Assembly: GCF_005795905.1 (NCBI RefSeq)
Contig: NZ_VAWE01000001.1
Span: 1,550,001-1,614,000, forward strand
Reading direction: 5' to 3'
Source of the DNA: Streptomyces marianii
GTDB lineage: Bacteria > Actinomycetota > Actinomycetes > Streptomycetales > Streptomycetaceae
DNA: 64,000 nucleotides
Position numbers and translations under genes: made by a program
In this document: piece by piece, positions 25,175 to 34,803 of the stretch
How the letters are laid out: the number at the start of each line of letters is the position of its first letter
Numbering within the stretch: the first letter of the stretch is position 1
Notes under the pieces: generated by a model
Seen by the model: the letters and a program-made list of their open reading frames with translations, nothing else
What the model was told of the DNA's origin: nothing
Database searches by the model: none

Positions 25175-25693
25175 TGCCGAGACCGAGACCGCGTACGCAT
25201 GCAGACCGGGAGGTTCCGCGTGCGTGCGCCGTCCGGACCGCCGGCCCGGATGAGGGGTGGCCGACGGCGAGGACACGGTGCCGGCCGCACGGCCGGCGCC
25301 TGCCGGAGGACCGCGGCGGCGTGCGAGCCGGTGCGGTGGTACGGGCCGACCCGGCCCCCTTCCAGACCTGAGGGAGGGGCCGGCGGGAAAGCCCATCGCC
25401 CCGCCGCGGTCCTGGCGCGACCCTGCCGGACTCCGCGGCGCCCGGACGCCGACTCCCTGCGGCTGCGGCTGCGGCTGCGGCTGCGGCTGCGGCTACGGCT
25501 ACGGCTACGGCTACGGCTACGGCTACGGCTACGGCTGCGGGAGATCGTTCCACTCATCCGGCTCCGTGAGCCCTGTGAGCCCCCTGAACCCCGCCCGGCG
25601 GCGCGAACGTCCTGTCGCGCCAGCCTCGCACCGTCGGGCGGCAACCACCCGCATGGGCCGGGCGCGCAGCGCGGCTTGCGCCGTCGCCGACAT
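25175..25693. other. Noncoding region with a hexanucleotide repeat
   Basis: Between the catalase terminator and the sigma-factor terminator I see no gene. Open frames on both strands run through a simple repeat (25457-25540) and give only Arg-Ser, Arg-Leu or Gly-Tyr/Cys-type low-complexity peptides. Confidence 0.6.
25457..25540. repeat. Hexanucleotide tandem repeat (CTGCGG)6(CTACGG)7(CTGCGG)1
   Basis: Fourteen exact hexamer units cover 84 bp. Six CTGCGG units are followed by seven CTACGG units and one final CTGCGG, so a single G/A change has spread by unit expansion. It is noncoding as far as I can tell. Confidence 0.95.
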
Positions 25694-25741
25694 GGCCCCC
25701 GTCACCCGGGACCGGATCCCGCAGGTGAGGCGACGGGGGCC
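25694..25741 (-). terminator. Terminator hairpin for the ECF41 sigma gene
   Basis: GGCCCCCGTC (25694-25703) pairs perfectly with GACGGGGGCC (25732-25741), starting 9 bp after the minus-strand sigma factor stop. Confidence 0.7.
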
Positions 25742-25749
25742 GTCGGTGC

Positions 25750-26646
25750 TCAGCGAAGGGTGAGCGGGGTCGGGGATGTGACGTGGGACAGCTTCTCGGG
25801 GTTGCGGACGTAGTAGAGGCCGGTGATGCGGCCGTCCTCGGTGCCGACCGCCATGACGCCGTCGATCTCGCCGTCCAGACGGACGAGGAGTGCCGGGTTG
25901 CCGTTGACCACCGTCGGTTCGGCGGTGATCGCGCCTTCGACCTTGGAGATGCCGCCGGCGAACATTCGGGCCACCCGCTCCGCGCCGGTGACCGGCCGCA
26001 GCGCGGCGTGCTTGATGCCGCCCCCGTCGCTGATCAGGACGACCTGGGGTGCGAGCACCTCGAGGAGGGCCTGCGGGTCCCCGGTTTCGACGGCGCGCCG
26101 GAAAGACTCCAGGACCGCTCGGCACTCGTTCGAGGAGACCACCCGGCGGGGGCGCCGGGAATCGACGTGCCGGCGGGCGCGGTGGGCGATCTGGCGGACG
26201 GCTGCCGGGCTCCTGTCGACGGCGGCCGCGATCTCGTCGTAGCCGACGTCGAAGACCTCGCGCAGCACGAAGACGGCCCGCTCGGTCGGCGACAACGTCT
26301 CCAGGACGAGCATCAGCGCCATGGACACGCTCTCGGCGAGCTCGACGTCCTCGGCCACGTCCGGCGCGGTGAGCAGCGGTTCGGGAAGCCAGGGGCCGAC
26401 GTACGCCTCCCGGTGGCGCTTGATGGTGCGCAGCCGGTTGAGCGCCTGGCGCGTGGTGATCCGGACCAGCAAGGCGCGCTGGTCGCGCACCTGCCCCCGG
26501 TCGGCCTTGGCCCATTGCAGCCAGGTCTCCTGGAGGACGTCCTCGGCGTCGGCCGCCGATCCGAGTACCTCGTAGGCGACGGTGAAGAGCAGGTTGCGGT
26601 GGGCGAGGAAGGCCTCGGTCGCCGGTTCGGTGGCGTCGTCGCTCAA
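25750..26646 (-). CDS. ECF41-type RNA polymerase sigma factor with SnoaL-like C-terminal domain
   Basis: The sigma factor (about 298 residues) has region 2 (FLAHRNLLFTVAYEVLG, then DAEDVLQETWLQW) and region 4 (LSPTERAVFVLREVFDVGY, RSPAAVRQIAHRARRHV). A C-terminal SnoaL-like domain follows. Signature motifs of the ECF41 group are visible: WLPEP in the linker, DGGGI near the expected DGGGK, and NPEKL in place of NPDKL. The C-terminal domain of this group modulates activity in place of an anti-sigma factor. The start is uncertain: TTG at 26646 fits the homology, while GTG at 26712 has a better GGGAGG 8 nt upstream. It is cotranscribed with the oxidoreductase upstream. Confidence 0.9.
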   Translation of the reverse strand: MSDDATEPATEAFLAHRNLLFTVAYEVLGSAADAEDVLQETWLQWAKADRGQVRDQRALLVRITTRQALNRLRTIKRHREAYVGPWLPEPLLTAPDVAEDVELAESVSMALMLVLETLSPTERAVFVLREVFDVGYDEIAAAVDRSPAAVRQIAHRARRHVDSRRPRRVVSSNECRAVLESFRRAVETGDPQALLEVLAPQVVLISDGGGIKHAALRPVTGAERVARMFAGGISKVEGAITAEPTVVNGNPALLVRLDGEIDGVMAVGTEDGRITGLYYVRNPEKLSHVTSPTPLTLR

Positions 26647-26738
26647 CCCTCCCCCCTTCCCCTCGTCCTTCGCGGTCGGCCGTGGCGGCAGACCGCGTTC
26701 GTGTGCGTGCACAGCAAGATCCTCCCAGCGCCCACCGG

Positions 26739-27947
26739 TCAGACTGCCCGATCGGCCGAGGCCGGTTCCTCGGCGGGGTGGGCGCGCAGCAGTTCCCGGC
26801 GCTTGGCGACGCCTCCCGGCATACGGTGCAGGCGGTACGAACCGGGCTTCCGCGCCTCTCCGGACAGGTGCTGGGGGATCTTCCTGCAGACCAGTTCCTT
26901 GATCCTGGCGCCCGGGCCCGCCCCGATGTGCAGCCACACCGCGGCGTCGGACCGGTTGGCGAACTGGTAGATGCCCGCGCTCCGGCCCAGGCTGATGCAC
27001 TGGGCGTAGAAGCCCTGGTGGAGGTGGTCCGGCTGCTCCCCCGCGAGCCGGCTGAGCAGTGTGTCGGCGGCCCGCGCGCCCAGCGGTGACGCATTCAGGC
27101 AGCTCATCCGCAGCGCCTGGCCGGACGGTGCCGCCGAGTCCCCGGCCGCGACGATGCGCGCGTCGTCCACGCTCGTCAGCGTCTCGTCCGTGAGCAGACG
27201 GCCCACGGCGTCGGTGCTCAGCCCGCTGCGCGCGGCCAGGTCGGGGACGCCGAAGCCGACGGTCCAGACGGTGACCTCGCTCGGCAGCTCACGACCGTCG
27301 GCGAGCCGCACGGCATGGCGGGTCACCCCCGTCACCTTCGCACCGGAGCCGTCGACGACCGTCACACCGAGCTCGGCCAGCCGCTTCGCGACCGAGCGCC
27401 GGCCCCGCGTGTGCAGGTACGGGCCGAGAACGCCGCCGCAGACCAGCGTCACCCGGCGCCCCCGCTCCGCCAGTTCGGCGGCGGTCTCGATGCCCGTGGG
27501 ACCGGCGCCGACCACCGTCACCGGGGCCGTCGCGGGCGTGGCGTCGAGCACCGCACGCAGCCGCTGCGCCTCCTCCAGGGTGGCGAGCGGGCGGGCGAAC
27601 TCGACTGCCCCGGGCACGCTCGGCTCGGCGCTGCCACTGCCCACGGCGTAGATCAGGTAGTCGTAGTCGAGCGTGCCGCCGGACGCGAGCGTCACGCTGC
27701 GCTCGGCCGCGTCGATCCGGGTCACGGTGTCGACCACCAGCCGGACGCGCCCGGCCAGGACGTCCCGGTACGCGACGACCGCGTCGTCGGACCCGCCCAC
27801 CAGCTGGTGCAGGCGGACCCGGTGGACAAGGTCCGGACGCGGGTTGATCAGCGTCACGGTCACGTCGTCGCGCATCGTCATCCGATTCGCGGCCATGACG
27901 CCCGCGTATCCGCCACCGATCACGACCACGTGCGAGTTCCCCGTCAT
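26739..27947 (-). CDS. NAD(P)/FAD-dependent oxidoreductase (NDH-2-like)
   Basis: The 402-residue flavoprotein has an N-terminal FAD-binding VVVIGGGYAGVMAA (7-20), an NAD(P)-binding VTVVGAGPTGIETAAELA (about 143-160) and a second FAD contact ARIVAAGDSAA near 264-274. It resembles type II NADH dehydrogenases and ferredoxin reductases. It lies immediately upstream of the ECF41 sigma gene, as expected for the oxidoreductase class of ECF41 partner genes, and is probably a target of that sigma factor. The ATG at 27947 follows GGAGGAGG. Confidence 0.9.
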   Translation of the reverse strand: MTGNSHVVVIGGGYAGVMAANRMTMRDDVTVTLINPRPDLVHRVRLHQLVGGSDDAVVAYRDVLAGRVRLVVDTVTRIDAAERSVTLASGGTLDYDYLIYAVGSGSAEPSVPGAVEFARPLATLEEAQRLRAVLDATPATAPVTVVGAGPTGIETAAELAERGRRVTLVCGGVLGPYLHTRGRRSVAKRLAELGVTVVDGSGAKVTGVTRHAVRLADGRELPSEVTVWTVGFGVPDLAARSGLSTDAVGRLLTDETLTSVDDARIVAAGDSAAPSGQALRMSCLNASPLGARAADTLLSRLAGEQPDHLHQGFYAQCISLGRSAGIYQFANRSDAAVWLHIGAGPGARIKELVCRKIPQHLSGEARKPGSYRLHRMPGGVAKRRELLRAHPAEEPASADRAV

Positions 27948-28011
27948 GATTCCTCCTCCGGTTCCGGGTGTTCGGCCTTAAGTCACCGCATCGCCGACCG
28001 TTGTGACGGGA

Positions 28012-28027
28012 TGTGATTCAGATCACT
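28012..28027. promoter_or_regulatory. Crp-like binding site upstream of the oxidoreductase
   Basis: TGTGATTCAGATCACT has the TGTGA-N6-TCACx form of CRP/FNR-family sites. It lies about 65 bp upstream of the oxidoreductase start. This is pattern resemblance only. Confidence 0.4.
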
Positions 28028-28147
28028 TCACCGGCTCGGCGGGAGCCGCGTCCGCACCCTCTCGCCGGTGCGGTTAGGCCGCGGTTCCGGGTCCCCGCAG
28101 GACTCCCGCTGACGGCACGCGTCAGGACACGCCGTCCCCCCGCTCCC

Positions 28148-30403
28148 TCAGTCCGCCGGACGGAAGCCCCTCAGGCGCAGGCTGTTGCCGACGACGAAGA
28201 CCGAGGAGAAGGCCATCGCCGCGCCCGCGATCATCGGGTTCAGCAGGCCCGCCGCGGCCAGCGGAAGCGAGGCGACGTTGTAGGCGAAGGCCCAGAAGAG
28301 GTTGCCCTTGATCGTGCCGAGCGTCCTGCGCGACAGCCGGATCGCGTCCGCCGCCGCCCCAAGGTCGCCGCGCACCAGAGTCAGGTCCCCCGCCTCGATG
28401 GCGGCGTCGGTTCCGGTGCCCATCGCCAGGCCGAGATCGGCCTGGGCGAGCGCGGCCGCGTCGTTGACCCCGTCGCCGACCATGGCCACCGTCCGGCCCT
28501 CCTCCTGCAGACGCCGCACCACGTCGACCTTGTCCTCGGGCATGACCTCGGCGACCACCCGCTCGATGCCGAGCTCCGACCCGACCGCCTCGGCGACGGC
28601 CTTGTTGTCACCGGTCAGCAGGATCGGCGTCAGCCCGAGGGCCCGCAGTCGCCGCACCGCCTCGGCGCTCGTCGGCCTCACCGCGTCGGCGACCTCCAGG
28701 ACCGCCCGCGCCTCGCCGTCCCAGGCCACGGTGATCGCGGTCCGGCCAGCGGCCTCCGCCTCCGTCCTGGCCTGGTCCAGCTCGGCCGGGAGCGCGATGG
28801 CCCACTCGGCGAGAAGCCGTTCGCGGCCGACGAGGACGGCGTGCCCGGCGACGACGCCCTGCACGCCGAGGCCGGGGAGGTTCACGAAGTCCTCGGCCGC
28901 CGGGAGCGCCCCGACCCGCTCGGCCGCCCCGGTCGCCACGGCCTGGGCGATGGGGTGCTCGGAGGCGTGCTCCAGCGCCCCGGCCAGCCGCAGGGCCTCG
29001 GTCTCGTCGGTCCCCTCCGCGGTGTGGACGCCGAGGAGGGTCATCCTCCCGGTGGTCACCGTGCCGGTCTTGTCGAGGACGATCGTGTCGGCCCTGCGCG
29101 TGTTCTCCAGGACCTCGGGCCCCTTGATCAGGATGCCGAGCTGGGCGCCGCGCCCCGTGCCCACCATGAGCGCGGTGGGCGTGGCGAGTCCCAGCGCACA
29201 GGGGCAGGCGATGATCAGGACGGCGACCGCGGCCGTGAACGCCGCCGTCCACCCCGCCCCGCTGCCGAGCCAGAAGCCGAGCGTGCCCAGGGCCAGGACC
29301 ATGACGGCGGGCACGAACACGGCGGAGATCCGGTCGGCCAGCCGCTGCGCCGCGGCCTTGCCGTTCTGCGCGTCCTCGACCAGCTTCGCCATCCGCGCCA
29401 GCTGGGTGTCCGCGCCGACCCGGCGGGCCTCGACGACGAGCCGACCGCCGGCGTTGAGGGTGGCTCCGGTGACGGGGTCGCCGACGGACACCTCCACGGG
29501 TACGGACTCGCCGGTGAGCATGGACACGTCCACGGCGGAGGAGCCTTCGACGACGGTGCCGTCGGTGGCGATCTTCTCGCCCGGGCGCACCAGGAAGCGG
29601 TCGCCGACGGCCAGTTCCGCGACGGGGACCAGCTGTTCCCCGCCGGCGCGCAGCACGGTCACGTCCTTCGCGCCGAGTTCCATCAGAGCCTTCAGCGCGG
29701 CGCCGGCCCGGCGCTTGGAGCGGGCTTCGAAGTACCGGCCGGCCAGGATGAACGCGGTCACGCCGGCGGCGGCTTCGAGGTAGATGTTGCCCGCGCCGTC
29801 GGTGCGGGCGATGGTCAGCTCGAAGCCGTGGGTCATGCCCGGCTCGCCCGCGGTGCCGAAGAACAGGGCCCACAGCGACCACAGGAACGCCGCCGAGGTG
29901 CCGACCGAGACGAGCGTGTCCATGGTGGCGGCCCCGTGCCGGGCGTTGGTGAGGGCCGCTCGGTGGAACGGCCAGGCCGCGTACGTCACCACGGGCCCGG
30001 CCAGGGCGAGCGAGAGCCACTGCCAGTACTGGATCTGCAGGGCCGGGACCATCGCCATGGCGATGACGGGCACCGACAGCACCACCGCGGTGATCAGCCG
30101 CTGCCGCAGCGGCCGCAACCCGTCCTCCGCCCCCGTCCCGGCGTCACCGGGTTCGGCGCGGGTGCGGGGCGGCGGGGGCTCGATCGCGGTGTAGCCGGTC
30201 GCCTCGACGGTGGCGATGAGATCGCGGACGGAGACCTCGTCGCCGCGGTAGGAGATCTTCGCCTTCTCGGTGGCGTAGTTGACCGTGGCCTCCACACCGT
30301 CCATGCGGTTGAGCTTCTTCTCGACACGGGCGGCGCACGAGGCGCAGGTCATGCCGCCGATCGCGAGTTCGACCTCGGCGGTGCCGTGGACCGTGGCAGT
30401 CAT
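28148..30403 (-). CDS. copA: Copper-translocating P1B-type ATPase
   Basis: The 751-residue P-type ATPase exports Cu(I). An N-terminal heavy-metal domain has GMTCASC (Cys20 and Cys23). Eight membrane helices include the transport motif CPC (400-402). The A-domain has TGES, the phosphorylated Asp444 is in DKTGT, the P1B His483-Pro484 motif is present, and [10 protein letters not shown] is near the end. The ATG at 30403 follows AGGAG by 5 nt, and homology starts there rather than at the longer open frame. A CsoR-type palindrome lies 84 bp upstream. No csoR or separate copZ gene is adjacent. Confidence 0.95.
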   Translation of the reverse strand: MTATVHGTAEVELAIGGMTCASCAARVEKKLNRMDGVEATVNYATEKAKISYRGDEVSVRDLIATVEATGYTAIEPPPPRTRAEPGDAGTGAEDGLRPLRQRLITAVVLSVPVIAMAMVPALQIQYWQWLSLALAGPVVTYAAWPFHRAALTNARHGAATMDTLVSVGTSAAFLWSLWALFFGTAGEPGMTHGFELTIARTDGAGNIYLEAAAGVTAFILAGRYFEARSKRRAGAALKALMELGAKDVTVLRAGGEQLVPVAELAVGDRFLVRPGEKIATDGTVVEGSSAVDVSMLTGESVPVEVSVGDPVTGATLNAGGRLVVEARRVGADTQLARMAKLVEDAQNGKAAAQRLADRISAVFVPAVMVLALGTLGFWLGSGAGWTAAFTAAVAVLIIACPCALGLATPTALMVGTGRGAQLGILIKGPEVLENTRRADTIVLDKTGTVTTGRMTLLGVHTAEGTDETEALRLAGALEHASEHPIAQAVATGAAERVGALPAAEDFVNLPGLGVQGVVAGHAVLVGRERLLAEWAIALPAELDQARTEAEAAGRTAITVAWDGEARAVLEVADAVRPTSAEAVRRLRALGLTPILLTGDNKAVAEAVGSELGIERVVAEVMPEDKVDVVRRLQEEGRTVAMVGDGVNDAAALAQADLGLAMGTGTDAAIEAGDLTLVRGDLGAAADAIRLSRRTLGTIKGNLFWAFAYNVASLPLAAAGLLNPMIAGAAMAFSSVFVVGNSLRLRGFRPAD

Positions 30404-30743
30404 CCCTGCTCCTGGGCTCGTGGATGGGGCGGGGCCGGCCGCCGGCGGGGCTCCCCTCGTCCGGCGCCCGATCCTCCTGGAGACTATACCCCCTAGGGGT
30501 ACATCTCGACGTCGACGCCATACATACCCCCTCCCCGTATCCGGCCGCAAGCGACGTTTCCACGACGGGGACGCCCCGAAGCTCGCCGTCGCCTTCCGGG
30601 ATCTGCTCGGCCACGGGCGTCCGCATCCCGCGCCCGCCGACGGCGTCCGGAGTACCCCGGGCGGCACGGGCGCTACGGCTGTGGGGCGCGAGGTGCGGGT
30701 TGCCGTACGGGGTGCTCTCGGATCGGCCGCGGTGGGCCGCGGC
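30404..30743. other. Intergenic region upstream of copA
   Basis: No gene is visible in this 340 bp. It contains the copA promoter region with a CsoR-like site at 30487-30501 and a degenerate second copy at 30525-30540, then GC-rich sequence to the end of the LCP gene. Confidence 0.6.
30487..30501. promoter_or_regulatory. CsoR-type copper operator
   Basis: TACCCCCTAGGGGTA matches the GC-tract palindrome bound by the copper-sensing repressor CsoR (TACCCC...GGGGTA). A degenerate repeat, ATACCCCCTCCCCGTAT, lies about 40 bp further upstream. Copper-induced control of copA is inferred. Confidence 0.75.
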
Positions 30744-32234
30744 TCAGGGCATGCCGGTGAAGTCACCCCCCACCGTCAGGGTGACCATGCCCTCCGGCGC
30801 GTCGGCACTCTCCGCCACGGTTGTCCCCGGCAGCCGGGAGGCCAGGGCGCGGGCCTGCTCTCCGAGCCCCGCCGGATGGGTCACGGAGGTCCGGGCCGCC
30901 GCGGACGCGTTGCCGGTTCCGGTGACGGTGAATCCGGCCCGGCGCAGCGACTGGGCGGCCTCCCAGGCGAGACCCGGTGTGCCGGTGCCGTTGAGCACCC
31001 GTACGCGGACGCTGCTCGCGTACAGGGGCTTCTCTCCGGCGGCCGCGACGGTCTCCTTGCGGACCTCCCGGTCCCGGGCGAGTGCCGCGAACAGATCGGC
31101 GGCCGCCGGGTACTGCCAGACGACGTTCGCCGTGTCGGACGGCACGTCCATGCTGCGGGGGTAGTTGGGCACGGTCACGAACGTCAGCCGGCCGGGTGGG
31201 ATCGCCTTGAGCCGGGAGACGAGACCGTACAGGGGCTGGATCCCGGCGAGCGCCTTGTCCGTGGTGAGCGACTTGGTGGCGGAGTCCAGCAGCCCGTACA
31301 TCGCGCCGGGGCTGGTCAGCTTCTGCTGCGCCCGGTCGGCCAGGGCACGCATGAACTCCTGCTGCCGGCCGATGCGTCCGAGGTCGGAACCGTCGCCGAC
31401 GCCGTAGCGGGCGCGTACATAGCCGAGGGCGTCCTCGTCCCGCACGGTCTGGCAGCCGGCGGGGATGTCGAGGCGGGCCTTCTCGTCACGGATCGCGGCG
31501 GTGGGGCAGACCTCCATCCCGTCGAGGGCGTTGACCATGCCCTTGAACCCCTGGAAGTCCACCGACATGAAGTGGTCGATGCGCAGTCCGGTGCTCTGCT
31601 CGACCGTCTTGATCGCGCAGGCGGCGGCGCCCGCGACCTCCCCGCCGGTGCCCCCGATCGCGAACGCCTCGTTGATCTTGGCGTGGTGGGGGCTCGAGGT
31701 GCTGCCGTCGCCGCGGTCGCACGCCGGCACCTTCACCCACGAGTCGCGGGGGAAGGACACCACGGTCGCCCACTTCCGGCTCGCCGCGAGGTGGAGGACC
31801 ATCAGCGTGTCGGACCGCATGGTGGTCGAACCACTGCCGTACCGGGCATTGGCCCCGGCCCGCGAGTCGGAACCGACCACGAGGATGTTCTTGGAGCCGG
31901 GACTCGTGCTGGGCGGGCGGTCGTCTCCGATCTTGTTGTCCACGTCCGCGGAACGGATGTTGCCCTGCAGGTCCCGGTAGACCCAGACGCCGGCGGCCGT
32001 GGCGGCGGCGAGCAGCACCGCGAGTGCCGCCACGCCCCTCGGCGTCCTCCGGCCGCGCCGGGCAGGGCCGCGGGCCGGACCCCACCGGCTCCGCCCGTCG
32101 GTCCCACCCGGCAGGCCCCGTCCCGTCGTCCCCGGGGGCTGCCGGGTCGTGGCGGAAGGCCGGGTTGACGCCCGGGGCCGCGTTCTCGCAGGAGGTGGCG
32201 TTCTCTCCGGGGGCTGCCCGGGCGCATCGCTCAC
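30744..32234 (-). CDS. LytR-CpsA-Psr (LCP) family cell wall ligase
   Basis: This 496-residue LCP protein probably attaches teichoic acid or other glycopolymers to peptidoglycan. A Pro/Arg-rich cytoplasmic N-terminus precedes one membrane helix ([20 protein letters not shown], about 68-87). The LCP domain has [27 protein letters not shown] and [10 protein letters not shown], with [21 protein letters not shown] carrying the conserved Arg residues. A C-terminal LytR_C domain follows ([15 protein letters not shown]). The GTG at 32234 is chosen because GGAGG lies 8 nt upstream; an in-frame ATG at 32306 has no ribosome binding site. Confidence 0.92.
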   Translation of the reverse strand: MSDAPGQPPERTPPPARTRPRASTRPSATTRQPPGTTGRGLPGGTDGRSRWGPARGPARRGRRTPRGVAALAVLLAAATAAGVWVYRDLQGNIRSADVDNKIGDDRPPSTSPGSKNILVVGSDSRAGANARYGSGSTTMRSDTLMVLHLAASRKWATVVSFPRDSWVKVPACDRGDGSTSSPHHAKINEAFAIGGTGGEVAGAAACAIKTVEQSTGLRIDHFMSVDFQGFKGMVNALDGMEVCPTAAIRDEKARLDIPAGCQTVRDEDALGYVRARYGVGDGSDLGRIGRQQEFMRALADRAQQKLTSPGAMYGLLDSATKSLTTDKALAGIQPLYGLVSRLKAIPPGRLTFVTVPNYPRSMDVPSDTANVVWQYPAAADLFAALARDREVRKETVAAAGEKPLYASSVRVRVLNGTGTPGLAWEAAQSLRRAGFTVTGTGNASAAARTSVTHPAGLGEQARALASRLPGTTVAESADAPEGMVTLTVGGDFTGMP

Positions 32235-32647
32235 GTCGAAGTTCCTCCACTGCCCGGGCGGATCGGCGCCCGCCCGTCGTCGGGACGCGCTGTCGTCGGA
32301 CGGCAAGGTCCAAGCACTCTACGTCCGGGTAGAAGGCATCGGGCCGCGACGACACCCGGGCCGCGCGAGGCGTGTGGGGCGCGGGGCCGGCGGCCACCCC
32401 CTCCGCGACCGTCCGTACGGAGCAGGGCGACGCGGCGCCCGGCCGGGACCGGCGCCGGGAACGCAGACGCCGGGAACGGCAGCGGCCCACCCGTGTGGCC
32501 GCACATCGCCGGTCGGGCCGCGGCAGCATGGCGAGGCACGGCATCAGGAAGTCGTAAAGACTGCCGTGACACGGCAATGAATTCCGCTCGGTGTGCATGG
32601 GACGATGCGTCCATCGGGGCGTTCAAAGGTCAGGGGGTGTGCTGGTC
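32235..32647. other. Intergenic region between divergent LCP and NfeD-like genes
   Basis: About 410 bp without a supported gene. It must hold promoters for both directions. A 15-bp palindrome lies at 32562-32576. Confidence 0.55.
32562..32576. promoter_or_regulatory. Palindrome upstream of the NfeD-like gene
   Basis: TGCCGTGACACGGCA is a 15-bp inverted repeat with a 3-bp centre, about 70 bp upstream of the NfeD-like start. It is a possible operator. Confidence 0.4.
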
Positions 32648-33157
32648 ATGGGTTTGTTTCTCGGTCTCGGCATCGTGGGCATCGTCCTGCTGGCGCTCTC
32701 ACTCGTCCTCGACGGGGTGCTGGAAGGTTTCCTCGGCGGGGTGCTGGACGGCCTGTTCGACGGCTGGCTCTCGCTTCCGGTGATCGCCGGCTTCGTCTCG
32801 ATGCTCGGGTTCACCGGCGCGATCGTGCTGGGCACGACGGGCCTGGGCCCGACCGCCGCCACGGTGGCGGGAGTTCTCGCCGGCCTGCTCGCGGCACGGC
32901 TGACCTGGCGGCTCAGCCGCGCGCTCATGCGGGACAGGAGCGCCGCAGCCCCGCGGGGCGAGGACCTCCTCGGCACCGGAGGTTCCGTGGTGACGGCCAT
33001 CCCGGCCGGCGGCTACGGCGAGGTGCTGCTGCGCGTGGCCGGTCAGCCCGTGAAGTTCGCCGCCAGGTCGGCCACGCCCGTCCAGCGCGGCGCGGAGGTC
33101 TGGGTGGAGGCCGCCCTGTCGGCCACCTCCGTCCTCGTACGCCCCGTCGAGCGCTGA
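32648..33157 (+). CDS. NfeD-like membrane protein
   Basis: The 169-residue protein has about three hydrophobic helices in the first 90 residues, then a small beta-rich domain (GTGGSVVTAIPAGGYGEVLLRVAGQPVKFAARS) typical of the OB-fold in NfeD proteins that lack the protease part. Such proteins work with flotillins in membrane microdomains, and a flotillin gene follows 76 bp downstream. The ATG at 32648 follows AGGGGG by 10 nt. Confidence 0.75.
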   Translation: MGLFLGLGIVGIVLLALSLVLDGVLEGFLGGVLDGLFDGWLSLPVIAGFVSMLGFTGAIVLGTTGLGPTAATVAGVLAGLLAARLTWRLSRALMRDRSAAAPRGEDLLGTGGSVVTAIPAGGYGEVLLRVAGQPVKFAARSATPVQRGAEVWVEAALSATSVLVRPVER

Positions 33158-33233
33158 CGTTCCGTCCCGGCGCCCGTCCCGTTCGACATTCGACAACTGA
33201 TCTGCCGCCCTCCGGGAGGCAGGGGGGAGCACC

Positions 33234-34655
33234 ATGAGTCCAGTCGTCATCGCCGTGGTGGGAGTCGCCGTACTCCTCGTCCTGCTGGCCCTCGTCGTGA
33301 TCACGCGATACAAGGTCGCAGGCCCCAGTGAGGCGTTCATCATCACCGGCCGGCGCGGCAAGAAGGCCACCGATCCCGAGACCGGGCGGATCTTCACCGA
33401 CAACAGCGGCCAGAAGGTCGTCGTCGGCGGTGGCGTGTTCGTCGTGCCGTTCGTGCAGCAGAGGTTCATCCTCGACCTCTCCAGCAGGCACATCCCCGTC
33501 GCCGTCCGGGGCGCGGTCACGCTGCGCGGTATCAAGGCCAACCTGGAGGGCGTGGCGATCGTCAAGGTCGGCGGGAGCGAGGACTCGATCCGGGCCGCCG
33601 CCCAGCGCTTCCTCGTCCAGCAGGACGGGATCGTCGGCTTCACCCAGGAGGTGCTCTCCGGCGCGCTGCGCTCCATCGTCGGCCGGATGTCGGTGGAGGA
33701 CATCATCCGGGACCGGGCCGCCTTCGCCGGCCAGGTCGCGGAGGAGGCCGAGGCCAGCCTCTCGGGACAGGGCCTCGTGCTGGACGCGTTCCAGATCCAG
33801 GACATCACCACCGAGGGCTCCTACCTCGAGGACCTCGGACGCCCGGAGGCGGCGCGGGCCAAGCAGGAGGCCGACATCGCCGAGGCGGTGGCCCGGCGGG
33901 CCTCGGAGCAGGCGCGACTGAAGGCAGAGGAGGAGATCGCCGTCGCGCAGCGGACGTTCGCCCTCAAGCAGGCCGAGATCAAGGCGGAGACGGACGAGGC
34001 GGCCGCGAAGGCCGCCGCGGCCGGGCCGCTCGCCGAGGCCGACCGGCAGCAGGAGATCCTCAGCCAGCAGGAGAAGGTCGCGGAACGCCGGGCGGCCCTG
34101 ACCGACAGGGAACTCGACACCCAGGTCCGCAAGCCCGCCGACGCGGCCCGGTACCAGGCCGAGCAGGAGGCCGAGGCGCGTCGTGTCGCCCTGGTGAAGG
34201 AGGCCGAGGCCGACGCCCAGCGCGCCCGTCTGACCGGTGAGGGCGAGAAGGCGCACCGCGCGGCGCTCGCCGACGCGGTCCGTATCGAGGGCGAGGCGGA
34301 GGCCGCAGCGATCGCCGCCAGGGGGTCGGCCGAGGCGGAGGCCATGCAGAAGAAGGCCGACGCCTTCGAGCGGTACGGCGACGCCGCGGTGCTGCAGATG
34401 CTCGTCGAGGTACTGCCGCAGGTGGTCGGCAAGGCTGCCGAACCGCTCGGCGCGATCGACAAGATGACCGTCATCTCCACCGACGGCGCCGGCAAGCTGC
34501 CGCGAGCCGTGGCGGACAACGTCGCCCAGGGCCTGGAGCTCCTGGGTTCCACCACGGGGGTCGACCTCGCCGAGCTGCTGCGGGGCATCACGCAGAAGGG
34601 CCCGAAGCCGGAGCCCGGCAAGGCCGTGGAGAACGGTCCGGTGCCGATCGCCTGA
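33234..34655 (+). CDS. Flotillin family (SPFH domain) protein
   Basis: The 473-residue protein has an N-terminal membrane anchor (about 3-25, VVIAVVGVAVLLVLLALVVI), an SPFH/band-7 domain to about residue 200, and a long Ala/Glu-rich coiled coil (about 200-400) with many AEA repeats. It ends in a hydrophobic/assembly segment. Flotillins scaffold membrane microdomains. The ATG follows GGGGGGAG. It pairs with the upstream NfeD-like gene and ends before a 21-bp stem terminator. Confidence 0.94.
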   Translation: MSPVVIAVVGVAVLLVLLALVVITRYKVAGPSEAFIITGRRGKKATDPETGRIFTDNSGQKVVVGGGVFVVPFVQQRFILDLSSRHIPVAVRGAVTLRGIKANLEGVAIVKVGGSEDSIRAAAQRFLVQQDGIVGFTQEVLSGALRSIVGRMSVEDIIRDRAAFAGQVAEEAEASLSGQGLVLDAFQIQDITTEGSYLEDLGRPEAARAKQEADIAEAVARRASEQARLKAEEEIAVAQRTFALKQAEIKAETDEAAAKAAAAGPLAEADRQQEILSQQEKVAERRAALTDRELDTQVRKPADAARYQAEQEAEARRVALVKEAEADAQRARLTGEGEKAHRAALADAVRIEGEAEAAAIAARGSAEAEAMQKKADAFERYGDAAVLQMLVEVLPQVVGKAAEPLGAIDKMTVISTDGAGKLPRAVADNVAQGLELLGSTTGVDLAELLRGITQKGPKPEPGKAVENGPVPIA

Positions 34656-34748
34656 GCAGGGGCCATCGGCCGGCGGGAGGGCGGGCCGGGTCCTCGGGAC
34701 GAGGGGCGGGAACGTCCGCCGGAGGTGGCGAGGACGCCACGCACCGGG

Positions 34749-34803
34749 AGCGGCGGACCGCGCCGGGCAGCCCAGAGGGGTATGCCCGGCGCGGTCCGCC
34801 GCT
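34749..34803 (+). terminator. Long perfect hairpin after the flotillin gene
   Basis: A 21-bp perfect inverted repeat (34749-34769 with 34783-34803) surrounds a 13-nt loop, 94 bp after the flotillin stop. There is no U-tract. It may act as a terminator or transcript stabiliser. Confidence 0.7.

Noticed and set aside
25457..25540. Possible CRISPR array
   Set aside because: The units are contiguous 6-bp repeats with no spacers.
25147..25644. A minus-strand frame ending in GARTRNLPVCM, like peptides often called next to tRNA genes
   Set aside because: I looked for a tRNA T-arm (GGTTCRANTCC) here and found none. The rest is low-complexity Ser-Arg from the hexanucleotide repeat.
28013..30496. An 827-codon plus-strand frame
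   Set aside because: It is antisense to copA, whose motifs (CPC, DKTGT, GMTCASC) are complete. Long antisense frames are normal at this GC content.
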